From: Actinoplanes sp. NBRC 103695
Lineage (GTDB): Bacteria > Actinomycetota > Actinomycetes > Mycobacteriales > Micromonosporaceae
Reading direction: 5' to 3'
Assembly (NCBI RefSeq): GCF_030269485.1
Contig: NZ_BSTL01000002.1
Coordinates: 485,101-549,100 of the forward strand
DNA: 64,000 bases
Of this stretch, positions 25,010 to 32,707 are shown piece after piece; within the stretch, counting starts at the first letter, position 1; every line of letters starts with the position of its first letter. The position numbers and the translations under genes are program-made. A model generated the notes under the pieces. It saw only the letters and a program-made list of their open reading frames with translations. It was not told where the DNA came from and did not search any database.

Positions 25010-26449
25010 ATGTCCGCCGACCTGCGGGTGCCGTACGTTCGAGACGTGCGAGAACCCGGCAGGCGGCATACGCCATGGCAGCAGGACCAGCCATGGCCGG
25101 ACCCGCCGTGGCGCCGCGGACATCAGCGCAAGGGCCATCCGATCTTCGGGGCGGTCGGCGCCGCCATGTTCCACATCCTCGGCGCGAAGGACATGGCCGG
25201 CGAGGGGCTGGTCTTCCACGCGATGGACCCTCTGGCCTACGCGTTGCTGCTGATCGGCCCGGCGGCGCTGATCTGGCGGCGGCGCGCCCCGATCCCGGTG
25301 CTGCTGATCACGTTGGCGGCGTCGATCGGGTTCGCCACGATCGCCGCGCCGCGCTGGGTGTTCCTGGTCGCCCCGCTGGTCGCCTGCTGGAACGCGGTGA
25401 AGCAGGGGCGGGGCCGGCCGGCGTTCCTGGCCTCGGTGGCCGGCTATGTGGCGTACGCCGTGGTGACGGTGGTGATCTCCAGCGAGCTCGGGCTTGCCCC
25501 CGAAACCCGCCCCGGCCTGCGTACCCTCGTCGTTCTCGCGGTCGCGTTGCTGCTGTCGCTGTTCCTCGGCGGCGCGGCCCGGGCGCAGTCCGAGCACATG
25601 GCCGAGGTGATGAAGGCGCGGGCCGAGCGGGCCCGGGCCAAGGAGGAGCAGGAGCGGCGGCAGGCGTCCGAGGAGCGGCTGCGCATGGCCCGTGAGCTGC
25701 ACGACGTGCTCGGCCACCACCTGTCGCTGATCAGCGTGCAGGCCGGCGTGGGCCTGCATCTGATGGACAACCAGCCCGAGCAGGCCCGCGAGGCCCTGAC
25801 AGCGATCAAGACCGCAAGTGCGGAGGCCCTCCGAGAGGTACGCGCGGTGCTCGGTGTCCTTCGGCCGGAGGAGGAGGCCGCGCCCCGGCAGCCGACGCTG
25901 GGCCTGGACAGGCTGGACGAGCTGACCGGCAGCGCGGGGCTTCCGGTGACGACCACGCGGACGGGCTTGCCGAGGCCGCTGCCGGCGGAGCTCGACCGGG
26001 CGGCGTTCCGGATCGTGCAGGAGGCGCTGACGAACGTCCGCAAGCACGCCGGTCCGGACGCGAAGGCGGAGGTGTCGGTGGACTATGCGCCCGACGGTCT
26101 GCGCCTGTCGATCCGCAACGACGGTGAGGTGGGGTCGCCGGGCGAGTCGGAGGGGAGCGGCATCGCGGGCATGCGTGAGCGTGCGGTGGCGCTGGGCGGC
26201 AGCCTCCAGGCGGGTCCGCTGCCGAACGGCGGTTTCCTGGTGACAGTGTCTCTGCCGGTGGCCGGGTCTGCCGCGCAAGAAGGCGGAGCACGGGAAGGCG
26301 GAGCGCGGGAAGGCGGAGTCCAGGAAGGTGGAGCGCGCGAAGATGGAGCGCGGGAAGGTGGAGTCCAGGAAGGTGGAGCGCGCGAAGATGGAGCGCGGAA
26401 AGGTGGAGCACGGGCGGGTGGAGCGCGGGAAGGTGGAGAGAGCGCATGA
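25010..26449 (+). CDS. NarL-type sensor histidine kinase with EGGAR repeat tail
   Basis: A protein of up to 479 residues. Four to five membrane helices occupy about 70-195, followed by a coiled-coil (RAERARAKEEQERRQASEE), a HisKA_3 box ARELHDVLGHHLSLISV with the phospho-His near residue 230, and an HATPase domain (VQEALTNVRKHAG near 328, SGIAGMRERAVALGG near 383). The last 57 residues are pentapeptide repeats, mostly Glu-Gly-Gly-Ala-Arg, unlike normal members. An alternative GTG start lies 12 codons in, at 25046. The stop overlaps the start of the response regulator (ATGA). The signal sensed is unknown. Confidence 0.88.
   Translation: MSADLRVPYVRDVREPGRRHTPWQQDQPWPDPPWRRGHQRKGHPIFGAVGAAMFHILGAKDMAGEGLVFHAMDPLAYALLLIGPAALIWRRRAPIPVLLITLAASIGFATIAAPRWVFLVAPLVACWNAVKQGRGRPAFLASVAGYVAYAVVTVVISSELGLAPETRPGLRTLVVLAVALLLSLFLGGAARAQSEHMAEVMKARAERARAKEEQERRQASEERLRMARELHDVLGHHLSLISVQAGVGLHLMDNQPEQAREALTAIKTASAEALREVRAVLGVLRPEEEAAPRQPTLGLDRLDELTGSAGLPVTTTRTGLPRPLPAELDRAAFRIVQEALTNVRKHAGPDAKAEVSVDYAPDGLRLSIRNDGEVGSPGESEGSGIAGMRERAVALGGSLQAGPLPNGGFLVTVSLPVAGSAAQEGGAREGGAREGGVQEGGAREDGAREGGVQEGGAREDGARKGGARAGGAREGGESA
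26279..26428 (+). repeat. 15-bp in-frame tandem repeat, 10 copies
   Basis: Ten 15-bp units of the form GAAGGYGGAGCRCGG, with a 45-bp higher-order period in the middle, encode the kinase's C-terminal tail. An eleventh partial unit supplies GGAGAG (26435-26440), which is the ribosome-binding site of the response regulator at 26446. Confidence 0.9.
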
Positions 26450-27117
26450 TCTCGGTCCTGCTCGCTGACGACCAGGCTCTGGTGCGGGCCGGCTTCCGCG
26501 CGTTGCTGAACGCGGAACCCGACATCGAGGTGGTGGGCGAGGCGTCCGACGGCCTGGAGGCGGTCCGCCTGGCCGAGGAGACCCGTCCCGACGTGGTGCT
26601 GATGGACATCCGGATGCCCGGCGTCGACGGTCTCGAGGCGACCCGGCGGATCGCGGCGGACCCGCGGCTGTCCGGCACCCGGGTGGTCATCCTGACGACG
26701 TTCGAGCTGGACGAGTACGTCTTCGAGGCGTTGCGCACCGGCGCGTCCGGCTTCCTGGTGAAGGACACCGAGCCGGTCGAGCTGCTGCGCGGGGTGCGTG
26801 CGGTGGCGGCCGGGGACGCGTTGCTCTCCCCGAGCGTGACCCGCCGGGTGATCGGCGAGTTCGCCACCCCGGGCCGGGGCCGGTCGTCGGCGCCGCCGGC
26901 CGAGCTGGAACAGCTCACCGACCGGGAGCGCGAGGTGATGGTTCTGGTGGGCGAGGGACTGTCCAACGACGAGATCGCCGGGCGGCTGGTGATCAGCCCG
27001 GCGACGGCGAAGACCCACGTGAGCCGCACGATGGTCAAGCTGGGTGCGCGCGATCGCGCGCAATTGGTTGTCTATGCGTACGAAGCGGGGCTTATCCGAC
27101 CTGGCTGGTTGAGCTGA
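26446..27117 (+). CDS. NarL/FixJ-family response regulator
   Basis: A 223-residue regulator. The receiver domain has the acidic pair in LLADDQALV, the phospho-Asp near residue 54 in VVLMDIRMPGVDG, the Thr of LTTFELDEYV, and the Lys of FLVKDTEP. The LuxR-type DNA-binding domain reads LTDREREVMVLVGEGLSNDEIAGRL near 163-185. It should be phosphorylated by the overlapping kinase. Translation is coupled through the ATGA overlap, and its ribosome site lies in the repeat tail of the kinase gene. Target genes are unknown. Confidence 0.92.
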   Translation: MISVLLADDQALVRAGFRALLNAEPDIEVVGEASDGLEAVRLAEETRPDVVLMDIRMPGVDGLEATRRIAADPRLSGTRVVILTTFELDEYVFEALRTGASGFLVKDTEPVELLRGVRAVAAGDALLSPSVTRRVIGEFATPGRGRSSAPPAELEQLTDREREVMVLVGEGLSNDEIAGRLVISPATAKTHVSRTMVKLGARDRAQLVVYAYEAGLIRPGWLS

Positions 27118-27482
27118 GCACGTCAAGCCCAGCCGTGGATTGACACGTCGAGGCGGTCGCGGTTCCCGCCCGGTTGTCGTAGCCTCATTGTTCTGGCCTT
27201 GAAGTCCTGGACTTTTATCACTGGGCCTTTGCACATGCATCTGCAGGAGCGCCGAGTCCATTGAGGACGGCGCGGCCACTGTGTGTGCAATCAAGAGCCA
27301 TTTTCACTATTACTGTCGGTCGGACGTTTCGTTGCGCCGTGCCTGTTCCCGGCGCCCCGATAAGGCTCAGTACACATTGGTGGCAGTCCAGATTGCGCCG
27401 GCGTCATGCGCGAATAGTCGATCTCCGTTACTTTCCGTGCCCGCACGGCGTACACGCTGGGCTAACGATTCCGGACACGGCT

Positions 27483-27514
27483 CTGCCGCCTCGGCGGGGA
27501 GGCCGAGGCGGCAG
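27483..27514 (+). terminator. Perfect 13-bp GC hairpin
   Basis: CTGCCGCCTCGGC (27483-27495), loop GGGGAG, then GCCGAGGCGGCAG (27502-27514). It lies about 200 bases before the 27713 gene and 370 after the response regulator. No U-tract follows on either strand, so it may be a Rho-assisted terminator, an attenuator or an RNA stabiliser. Confidence 0.55.
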
Positions 27515-27629
27515 CGGCCTGTGGAAACACACTGGAGCAGGCCTGGCGACATGCATCGAGATCATCTTCGGACACGATTGGCACAAACCCATTGGCAAGC
27601 ACGGATTGTCGTACCGACATCACGCTTCG

Positions 27630-27662
27630 TACAGTGATGGTCAAGAATCATTGACCGCTGTA
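27630..27662. promoter_or_regulatory. Imperfect inverted repeat before the 27713 gene
   Basis: TACAG-N4-GGTCAA-N6-TTGACC-N1-CTGTA lies about 50 bases upstream of the start codon. The inner six-base arms are perfect. Its size and symmetry suit a dimeric regulator's operator or a leader hairpin. Confidence 0.4.
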
Positions 27663-27712
27663 AGTACGACGAGCGGGGTCGTTTGCCGACGACCCTCGGG
27701 GGTGCAGGAAGC

Positions 27713-28264
27713 ATGCTTGTCAAAATCATCGACCAGATCACCGATGACGAGAACCTCGACGCCGCGTGGAACCTCTACCTGGAGGCATTCCAAGACATCC
27801 GCGCACTCGCAGTGCAGCGCCACCTCATGTTTCGCGATGAGTTCGACGACGTCATGAGGGACCAGCGAGTGCAGAAGTACCTGGCACTGCGAGACGACGG
27901 CACCCTGTGCGGCCTGTCCACCTACTCCAACAACCTGCATGCCATGCCACTCATCGCACCGGAGTACTTCGAGCGGCGCTGGCCGGAGCTGTACCGGCAA
28001 CACAAGGTCTGGTACTGCGGTTTCGTCGCCGTCGGCTGCGAGGCACGTGACACCCGGGCCTTCGCCGACATGGTAGAGGCCATGTACCTGACGGCCGCGA
28101 ACCAGAACGGCATCATCGCCCTCGACTTCTGCCGGTTCAATGACGACTCCCGGAAGATGTCGCGTGTGATCCGGCTGATGCTCCACCGGTTGTCCGGTGG
28201 GGTGAAAGCCGAGTGCATGGATGCTCAGCAGTTCTGGATCTACGAGTTTCCGTCGGCGGCCTGA
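27713..28264 (+). CDS. Unrecognised protein, possibly GNAT-fold
   Basis: A 183-residue protein that I do not recognise. It is soluble, with no signal peptide and alternating acidic and aromatic stretches. The pattern of a central strand (KYLALRDDGTLCGLSTYSNN) followed by VWYCGFVAV suggests a GNAT-like fold, but the pantetheine-binding GxGxA turn is absent. GC content is visibly lower than in neighbours, and it follows a long structured leader, both hinting at acquisition by transfer. The ATG at 27713 has AGGAAG 2-3 bases before it. It converges with a GNAT gene whose stop is 15 bases away. Confidence 0.68.
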   Translation: MLVKIIDQITDDENLDAAWNLYLEAFQDIRALAVQRHLMFRDEFDDVMRDQRVQKYLALRDDGTLCGLSTYSNNLHAMPLIAPEYFERRWPELYRQHKVWYCGFVAVGCEARDTRAFADMVEAMYLTAANQNGIIALDFCRFNDDSRKMSRVIRLMLHRLSGGVKAECMDAQQFWIYEFPSAA

Positions 28265-28279
28265 GCTGTTCAATTGGGG

Positions 28280-28894
28280 TCAGGGCATAGGCGACCTCCA
28301 CATCGACCAGAGCGGCGGTCCGTCGGGTAGACGCAACACGGACCGGACCTGATATCCGTGCCGAAGGTAGAGGTCACGGTTGCGGGGATCGTTGGCCTCG
28401 AGGTACGCCGGGAGGCCGGCCTGGTCGAGGCGGTTGTGGTGGCGATCGAGCAGCGCGCTGCCGATGCCCTGGCCCTGGATGTCCGGTCGGACCGCGAGGA
28501 AGGCCAGGTAGTGGTGCGGGTCGAGCGGGTGGTTCTCCTCCATCAGCGCGTCCAGCTGACAGGCCCGGTCGAACGACTCCTGGGTGACCTCCTTGAGCCG
28601 GCGCTCGTAGTCCACCGGCCCCGGGATCATCGAGGTGAACGGGAACCACAGTGCGACGCCGGTCATCTGCCCGGTCTCCGAGTCGGACATGCCGTACACC
28701 TCGCCGTACCGGACCGCATGGTCGACGAAGATCTCGAAGTACGCCGGGCTGAGGGTCTTGCGTACGGACGGGTCCGGGTTGAGCCAGCGGGCCACCGGGC
28801 CGTCCCACATCGCCTCGGCCACGAGCTCGGTGATCTCGGCGGTGTCGAACGGCGACACGTGCCGGATGACCAGCTCCCTGATCGCGTACGTCAT
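28280..28894 (-). CDS. GNAT acetyltransferase
   Basis: A 204-residue acetyltransferase. The acetyl-CoA site reads FLAVRPDIQGQGIGSALLDR near residues 132-151, and the C-terminal strand carries the usual LYLRHGY ending. The N-terminal half includes a Trp-rich loop (MWDGPVARWLNP) seen in antibiotic- or small-molecule-modifying GNATs; the substrate is unknown. The ATG at 28894 follows GGGGAG at 5 bases. It lies 29 bases downstream of the permease stop on the same strand, so the two may be co-transcribed. Confidence 0.86.
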   Translation of the reverse strand: MTYAIRELVIRHVSPFDTAEITELVAEAMWDGPVARWLNPDPSVRKTLSPAYFEIFVDHAVRYGEVYGMSDSETGQMTGVALWFPFTSMIPGPVDYERRLKEVTQESFDRACQLDALMEENHPLDPHHYLAFLAVRPDIQGQGIGSALLDRHHNRLDQAGLPAYLEANDPRNRDLYLRHGYQVRSVLRLPDGPPLWSMWRSPMP

Positions 28895-28923
28895 GAATCT
28901 CCCCTATGAGATCGGTTGATCGC

Positions 28924-30456
28924 TTATTTGATCGACGGAACGTGCGCGCTGAACGGGTCCGCGTGCGTGTGCGGGCGCTTGGGAATCGGCGAATCCATGA
29001 TGGAGCGTTCGGTGCCGCGGCCGATCATGGCGTAGACCTCGGGCCGGCCCATCCGCATGATCAGCGCCCAGATCGCCCCGACGATCCCGAGGACCAGGTA
29101 GGCCGCCGTGAACACCCAGTGGAAGATCGAGCCGGACTCGACCTGGAGCAGATCGCCGAGCCCGATCACGGTCGCCGCGAGGATGATGCTCAGCAACAGG
29201 AAGGCGACGATCGGCGCGATCCGGGTGCGCCACACGTTCTCCCGCCGGCGGTTGCGGGCGAAGAACGCGATCACCGCGGCCGATGCGCTCCACATCAGGA
29301 TCAGCACGCCGAGGCCGCCGACGACGGTCAGCCAGGCGAACAGGTAGACCAGCGGGTCCGCGCCGCCGATCTTGTAGAGCACGATCACGATCAGCGCCAG
29401 CAGGCTCTGGGTCACCGAGCCGACCACCGGAGCGCCCGTACGCGGGTGGGTGTAGCCCCAGAGGCGCGGCAGGACACCCTCGCGGCCGAGGGCGAACTGG
29501 TACCGGGAGACCGCCGCGTGGAAGGCCAGCAGGGCGGCGAAGATGCTGGTCATGAAGAGCACGTAGCCGACGCTGATCAGCGCTTCCGGCACATGTGGCG
29601 AGACCAGCGTGAACACCATGTCGGTCTGCTCGGTGCGAGCCTGCCCGACGACCTTGTCCGGGCCGGCGCCGACCGACATCGCCCAGGCGGAGACGCCACA
29701 AAGAAGGCCGGCCAGGATGACCGACCAGTGGGTTGCCCGGGCGATCGTCTTCTTCGGGTCCTTGGCCTCCTCGGAGAGGACCACGGTGGCCTCGAATCCG
29801 ACGAAGCCCGCGATGGCGAGCACCATCATCGCGACCACCTCGGGGGTGGCGAGCTGGGCGGGGGCCAGCGACGAGAAGCTGACGGCGCCGTCCGCCGGGT
29901 TGGCGACCATGACCGTGTCGTAGATCAGGACCACGGCGATCTCGAGGACCAGCAGGACACCGAGCACCTTGCCGCTGAGGTCGACCCAGAGGAGACCGAG
30001 GATCGTGACGACGGCCCAGGCGACCAGCGCGCAGGCGAACCAGGAGGCGGTCAGGCCCATGGCGCCGAGCACCCCGGAGGCGACCACCCCGAACAGTCCG
30101 AAGAGGCCGATCTGCATCAGCGAGTAGGCCGGTAGCGCGACGAAGGCCGCCGCGACACCGAGCACCCGGCCGAGGCCGTGGCTGATGTAGGAGTAGAAAG
30201 CCCCGGAGTTCACGATGTGCCGGCTCATCGCCACGAACCCGACCGTGAAGATCGACAGAATCCCCGCGACCACCAGGTAGACCAGTGGCACGGCGGTGTT
30301 GCCGACCACGGCGTAGATGGTGGAGATGGAGCCGATGATCACGGTCAGCGGCGCGGCGCCGGCCACCCCGAAGAACACGACAGAAGGTACTCCGAGCCGG
30401 TTGCGGGCCAGTGCCCGCGAAATGATATCCGGCTCAGCCGCGTCCTTGGACGCCAT
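28924..30456 (-). CDS. APC-family amino acid/polyamine permease
   Basis: A 510-residue transporter with about 12 hydrophobic helices. Early glycine-rich VFFGVAGAAPLTVI (TM1) and VGFEATVVLSEEAKDPKKTI (TM6 to the conserved EE..NP-like loop) mark the APC superfamily. It should take up an amino acid or amine with proton or cation coupling. The ATG at 30456 is chosen because GGGAGG lies 6 bases upstream, whereas the next ATG at 30462 directly abuts it. It follows the GPP34 gene by 62 bases on the same strand. Confidence 0.88.
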   Translation of the reverse strand: MASKDAAEPDIISRALARNRLGVPSVVFFGVAGAAPLTVIIGSISTIYAVVGNTAVPLVYLVVAGILSIFTVGFVAMSRHIVNSGAFYSYISHGLGRVLGVAAAFVALPAYSLMQIGLFGLFGVVASGVLGAMGLTASWFACALVAWAVVTILGLLWVDLSGKVLGVLLVLEIAVVLIYDTVMVANPADGAVSFSSLAPAQLATPEVVAMMVLAIAGFVGFEATVVLSEEAKDPKKTIARATHWSVILAGLLCGVSAWAMSVGAGPDKVVGQARTEQTDMVFTLVSPHVPEALISVGYVLFMTSIFAALLAFHAAVSRYQFALGREGVLPRLWGYTHPRTGAPVVGSVTQSLLALIVIVLYKIGGADPLVYLFAWLTVVGGLGVLILMWSASAAVIAFFARNRRRENVWRTRIAPIVAFLLLSIILAATVIGLGDLLQVESGSIFHWVFTAAYLVLGIVGAIWALIMRMGRPEVYAMIGRGTERSIMDSPIPKRPHTHADPFSAHVPSIK

Positions 30457-30518
30457 CAACATCCTCCCGGCCCACTGGTCGACGTTGTACTTGGTTCGGT
30501 GGTGGCGGCCGACGGTGG

Positions 30519-31157
30519 TCACCGGCGCCCGGCGGTCAGAGCGGAGCCCACCGATGCCTCGGTGTACTCGATCAGCTCGCGCAGATCCATCGGCAGCGAC
30601 GCGATGGCGTCGGGGAGGGTCTGGAACGCGTGGCGGTGCACTTCGAAGTCGTAGAGCACGTGCCGGGTCAGCCCGGTCGCGGCGATCAGCCCGGCCAGCA
30701 CCCGGTCGCTGATGTTCATGTCCATGCCGCGGACCAGCAGGTTGGCCAGCCGGGCCGGGGCCCAGGCGGCGGCGTTGCGCTGCTCGGCGCTGTTCGGCAT
30801 GTAGAGCGTCTGGGTGCTCAGCATGCGGCGCCGGGTCACCGGCTCGACCGCGCCGAGGCGCATCAGCCGCTCGCCGACCCGGATCGCCGCGTCCTGCGAG
30901 AGGAAGGCGAGCCAGGTGCGCACCTCGCGGTGCTGCGGCTGTGCGATGAGCAGGTCGAGGATGTCGTGCGACAGCGCATCGCTCGGCGGCTGCCGGCTGA
31001 CGATGTGCAGGTCGCCTTCGATGATGCGCAGGCGGCCCTCGAGCAACAGCTCGGCGAGCAGCGCAGCGGCTAGACCGAGGCCGGTTGCCCGCGGATGTAG
31101 CCGCGAACGACCCGTCCGGTCCTCGTGTGCGATCAGAAAGTACTGGTCAGCCAACAC
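30519..31157 (-). CDS. GPP34-family protein
   Basis: A 212-residue protein with the hallmarks of the GPP34 (Golgi phosphoprotein 3-like) family: LADQYFLIAHEDRTGRSRLHP at the start, then GLGLAAALLAELLLEGRL and later helical repeats with LYMPNSAEQRNAAAW. Eukaryotic members bind phosphoinositide membranes; the many actinomycete copies are uncharacterised. The GTG at 31157 matches the start of the domain and has AAGGGG about 10 bases upstream; upstream codons to 31220 show no similarity. It is divergent from the XRE gene. Confidence 0.82.
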   Translation of the reverse strand: MLADQYFLIAHEDRTGRSRLHPRATGLGLAAALLAELLLEGRLRIIEGDLHIVSRQPPSDALSHDILDLLIAQPQHREVRTWLAFLSQDAAIRVGERLMRLGAVEPVTRRRMLSTQTLYMPNSAEQRNAAAWAPARLANLLVRGMDMNISDRVLAGLIAATGLTRHVLYDFEVHRHAFQTLPDAIASLPMDLRELIEYTEASVGSALTAGRR

Positions 31158-31426
31158 GCTGCCACGCCCCTTATGGACACTCGACCAAAAACACGCCTGC
31201 AGGACTGGCGGGTCCTGCACAGGAACGCCTTAACTCGCTGTCCGGTGCATCATGTACCCAACTCGGAGATCAAGACAAGAAGTCCTAGACTCCAAGTACG
31301 AAACTCGATGTCTAATGTGTGGTGAGGGCGGCTCGAAATGACGCCCGGCCGCGGTGGATGTCCTCGACGGATCATGATTCACGGCCGGACGTAGGATCGG
31401 GTCCTGCATGGAGTCGAGGAGTCCTG
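31158..31426. promoter_or_regulatory. Divergent promoter region between GPP34 and XRE genes
   Basis: A 269-base gap, AT-richer than average around 31250-31325. It includes a small hyphenated palindrome AGTC-CTA-GACT at 31281-31291, a possible operator for the neighbouring XRE protein. No gene is seen. Confidence 0.35.
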
Positions 31427-32272
31427 GTGACCGTTGATGAGAGCCCCACGCTGCGACGGCGCCGATTGGGCGCTGAGCTCAAGCGGTGCCGGGAGGCGGC
31501 CGGGCTGACCCAGGAAGCGGTGTCGCGCCACTTCGAGTGGAACACCGCGAAGCTCACGCGGATCGAGACCGCCCGGGTGGCGGTGACCGCGCGGGACGTG
31601 CGTGACCTGCTCAGCCTTTACGGCCGGCACGACGAGGACTACCGCGAGGCGATGGTCGAGCTCGCCCGGATGTCCAAGGAACGCAGCTGGTGGACCGACT
31701 ACAAGGACGTCATGCGGCCGGGCAACTTCGTCGGGCTGGAGGCGGGTGCGACCGCGATGCGGGTGTTCGAGCCGACCGTGGTGCCCGGGTTGCTGCAGAC
31801 CGAGTCGTACATCCGCGCGCTGATGCGGTCCGGGTCGGACGCGCCGCCGGCGGTGACCGATCGGCGGGTGTCGTTGCGATTGCACCGGCAGGGCCGGCTT
31901 ACGGGTGCTAATCCGCTGGAACTGCGGGCGATCGTCGACGAGTCCGTGTTGCGCCGCCGGATCGGCGGAGAGGGCGTCATGCGCGACCAACTTCAACACT
32001 TGGTTGATATGGCGCAATCACCCAATGTGACGATTCAGATTCTGCCGCTGGACTTCGGCGAACACCTGTTCCTCGGGGGCCCAGCAGCGCTTTTGGAGTT
32101 CCGCGAGACCACCCATTTGGATGTTGTATATCTGGAAGGTCTTGCGGGAGACTACTACGAAGAGCAACCAAGCGAGGTTGCCCGTTACCGAGAAGAGTTC
32201 GATCGATTGGGAGCGGGCGCGCTCGACCATCGGATGTCCCTTAAGATGATCGAGAGTCTCCTGCAGTTGTAG
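31427..32272 (+). CDS. XRE-family regulator with DUF5753 domain (WhiJ-like)
   Basis: A 281-residue protein. The helix-turn-helix covers about residues 10-60 (GLTQEAVSRHFEWNTAKLTRIE), and the DUF5753 ligand-like domain covers about 95-270 (EPTVVPGLLQTESYIRAL, LDVVYLEGLAGDYYEE). Streptomycete relatives such as WhiJ act with a small DUF397 protein in developmental control; such a partner is encoded next. The GTG at 31427 has AGGAG 5 bases upstream. The DNA target and signal are unknown. Confidence 0.9.
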   Translation: MTVDESPTLRRRRLGAELKRCREAAGLTQEAVSRHFEWNTAKLTRIETARVAVTARDVRDLLSLYGRHDEDYREAMVELARMSKERSWWTDYKDVMRPGNFVGLEAGATAMRVFEPTVVPGLLQTESYIRALMRSGSDAPPAVTDRRVSLRLHRQGRLTGANPLELRAIVDESVLRRRIGGEGVMRDQLQHLVDMAQSPNVTIQILPLDFGEHLFLGGPAALLEFRETTHLDVVYLEGLAGDYYEEQPSEVARYREEFDRLGAGALDHRMSLKMIESLLQL

Positions 32273-32305
32273 AGCTCTTCCGAGACAACAACATATCGAA
32301 GGGGG

Positions 32306-32533
32306 GTGCTTGGGATTCTCACGCATCTCAACGGTGCTGTGTGGCGTAAGGCCAGCCGCAGCAACGGAAACGGCGGCAGCAACTGTGTCGAGGTGGCGTT
32401 CCTCGACACAGGTGTTGCCGTCCGCGACAGCAAGAACCGGACAGGACCGGCTCTCATGTTCACTCAGGCGGAGTGGATCGCCTTCGTGGACTCAACAAAG
32501 GATGGCGAGTTCGACATCCAGTCCCGAGCCTAG
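32306..32533 (+). CDS. DUF397 small protein, partner of the XRE regulator
   Basis: A 75-residue protein with the DUF397 core: VWRKASRSNGNGGSNCVEVAF near residues 13-33, VAVRDSKNRTGPAL and FTQAEWIAFV. These proteins are almost always encoded beside a WhiJ/DUF5753 regulator and probably modulate it, although the mechanism is poorly known. The GTG at 32306 sits just after GAAGGGGG, 33 bases from the XRE stop, so they form one transcription unit. Confidence 0.88.
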   Translation: MLGILTHLNGAVWRKASRSNGNGGSNCVEVAFLDTGVAVRDSKNRTGPALMFTQAEWIAFVDSTKDGEFDIQSRA

Positions 32534-32600
32534 CGATAGGCACGGACCGATGGGAAGTGCTCACTCAAAGTCAACTTCTTGAGTGTCGTGACCATTGTGC

Positions 32601-32639
32601 GCATGCTGCAACGCCTCTTGACGAAGCGTTGCAGCATGC
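32601..32639. promoter_or_regulatory. Perfect 14-bp inverted repeat before the decarboxylase gene
   Basis: GCATGCTGCAACGC (32601-32614), an 11-base loop, then GCGTTGCAGCATGC (32626-32639). It is 69 bases before the decarboxylase start and 68 after the DUF397 stop. A palindromic TGACGTCA follows at 32645-32652, and TTGACG with TACTCT at 15-bp spacing could be a promoter. It could end XRE/DUF397 transcription, or be a regulator site. Confidence 0.6.
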
Positions 32640-32707
32640 TGCATTGACGTCACTCGCGCGGGTGTACTCTCGGCGTCGACTCGGTCACCGAATGTGAAGA
32701 GCTAACT

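Larger units (their letters stand above)
27118..27712. other. 595-base low-GC intergenic region
   Basis: No credible gene is visible here. The region is AT-richer than the rest and holds a 13-bp perfect hairpin (27483-27514), an imperfect inverted repeat (27630-27662) and a TTGACA near 27142. Short open frames on both strands lack start signals and family motifs. It most likely contains the promoter and leader of the 27713 gene. A small RNA cannot be excluded. Confidence 0.55.

Noticed and set aside
25001..25013. GGTTCGA, resembling a tRNA T-loop
   Set aside because: No acceptor, D or anticodon stems can be drawn around it, and it overlaps the kinase start region.
27261..27857. Open frames within the 27.1-27.7 kb gap
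   Set aside because: No convincing start signals or motifs; the longest overlaps the 27713 gene in another frame.
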